Positions 6,044 to 6,458 of a DNA stretch of 6,458 nucleotides are shown piece by piece; the stretch's first letter is position 1; each line of letters opens with the position of its first letter. The DNA comes from CF-118 sp035689345. Lineage in GTDB: Bacteria > Chloroflexota > Dormibacteria > Dormibacterales > Dormibacteraceae. Under the pieces are notes generated by a model. The model saw nothing but the letters and a program-made list of their open reading frames with translations. It did no database searches and was not told the DNA's origin. The position numbers were made by a program, and so were the translations under genes. The DNA lies in contig DASSLR010000004.1 in NCBI GenBank assembly GCA_035689345.1, positions 1 to 6,458 of the forward strand. Reading direction: 5' to 3'.

Positions 6044-6080
6044 CCCCTCTCCCGCTTGCGGGAGAGGGTTAGGGTGAGGG
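6044..6080. repeat. REP-like intergenic palindrome
   Basis: Perfect 11-bp arms, CCCTCTCCCGC at 6045-6055 and GCGGGAGAGGG at 6058-6068, are separated by TT. A direct G-rich tail, TTAGGGTGAGGG (6069-6080), repeats the GAGGG/AGGG theme. I recognise this CCCTCTCCC...GGGAGAGGGTTAGGGTGAGGG form as a common multi-copy intergenic element in G+C-rich bacterial genomes; copy number here cannot be seen. It sits between two convergent genes, where such elements usually lie. Neither strand has a T-run after the stem, so it is not a canonical intrinsic terminator, although the hairpin could still protect the 3' ends of both transcripts. Confidence 0.7.
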
Positions 6081-6085
6081 CGCGG

Positions 6086-6454
6086 CTAGCCGGGGCTGGC
6101 CATCTTCGCGACGACGACCAACACGACGATCGCCGCGATCGGCAGTACGACAATCGCCTGGACGAGCCGGCGGTTCTGGCGATGCACCCCAAAGTTCCAA
6201 TCACGCTTTCCCTTGGAAATGTTGTAGAGGTACTCGACGTCGCCGCTGCGCCAGCACCAGCCGCTGTACAGGCCGAAATATCCAGGGCCGCGCTCGTTCA
6301 TGAACTGATAGCGCTCGATCGACCAGCCATAGCGGTCGCGCGACTCGTCGACGTCGAACGTCAGCGCGTCGCGCGGTATCCGTTCGCGGAGGAGGCCGAA
6401 CAGATACACCTTGGTGACGTTTTCTTCATCGACGTCGACCCTCATGCCCAGCAC
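6086..6454 (-). CDS. Hypothetical small protein with C-terminal membrane segment, start uncertain
   Basis: I do not recognise a family. From the GTG at 6454 the protein has 122 residues. Residues 1-95 are polar and aromatic-rich (many Tyr, Trp, Arg and Asp; for example YGWSIERYQF at 42-51 and FGLYSGWCWRSGDVEYLY at 60-77). A hydrophobic run at 97-116 (LVQAIVVLPIAAIVVLVVVA) follows a positive stretch (HRQNRR, 91-96), and only six residues follow it. This is the layout of a tail-anchored or single-pass protein with the bulk probably in the cytoplasm by the positive-inside rule. An ATG at 6445 is an alternative start. The frame is still open at the window edge, so the gene may begin further upstream. 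The stop is TAG at 6088-6086. It converges on the DUF993 gene across a 45-bp gap. The balanced amino-acid composition and clear membrane segment support a real gene. Confidence 0.65.
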   Translation of the reverse strand: MLGMRVDVDEENVTKVYLFGLLRERIPRDALTFDVDESRDRYGWSIERYQFMNERGPGYFGLYSGWCWRSGDVEYLYNISKGKRDWNFGVHRQNRRLVQAIVVLPIAAIVVLVVVAKMASPG

Positions 6455-6458
6455 GTAC

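Noticed and set aside
6045..6068. Hairpin as a rho-independent terminator
   Set aside because: The stem is strong but no T-run follows on either strand, so only a repeat call is supported.
1..6458. CRISPR array, insertion sequence, tRNA or defence system
   Set aside because: No regularly spaced direct repeats, transposase motifs, terminal inverted repeats, tRNA cloverleaf or defence domains were seen.

Overview
The window is G+C-rich (roughly two-thirds by eye) and densely packed. It holds seven protein-coding genes and almost no intergenic DNA. The mix of a luciferase-like (LLM, flavin/F420) oxidoreductase, a CaiB/BaiF CoA-transferase, a MaoC hydratase and a DUF993-type TIM-barrel protein, with frequent GTG/TTG starts, suggests a high-GC environmental bacterium of soil or sediment type (for example Actinomycetota, Acidobacteriota, Rokubacteria-like or Pseudomonadota). 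No rRNA, tRNA or lineage marker is present, so the taxon cannot be fixed.

Layout. At 1-1101 (+) lies the 3' part of a serine beta-lactamase-fold hydrolase whose start is outside the window. It meets, tail to tail with a 20-bp overlap, a five-gene minus-strand operon at 4848-1082. In order of transcription this encodes an LLM oxidoreductase, an SDR dehydrogenase, a MaoC-domain hydratase, a family III CoA-transferase and a VOC/glyoxalase-fold protein. All four junctions in the operon are 4-nt stop/start overlaps of the form NTGA (CTGA, GTGA, TTGA, GTGA), and no gene in it begins with ATG. A 28-bp divergent gap (4849-4876) separates the operon from a plus-strand DUF993 / dihydrodipicolinate-synthase-like gene (4877-6040). 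After a short intergenic palindrome (6045-6068) comes a convergent minus-strand gene for a small protein with a C-terminal membrane segment (6086-6454), at or cut by the window edge.

How the genes may work together (inference). The CoA-transferase would load a carboxylic acid onto CoA. The MaoC protein would hydrate an enoyl-CoA, and the SDR would oxidise the resulting 3-hydroxyacyl-CoA. The LLM protein would perform a flavin- or F420-dependent redox step. The VOC protein could be an epimerase, lyase or dioxygenase. The divergent DUF993 protein keeps the Lys position of Schiff-base aldolases and could be a C-C lyase. This looks like a peripheral CoA-dependent catabolic pathway for an unknown substrate. 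There is no acyl-CoA dehydrogenase, thiolase, transporter or regulator in the window, so the pathway is incomplete here. No mobile element, CRISPR array or defence system was seen.
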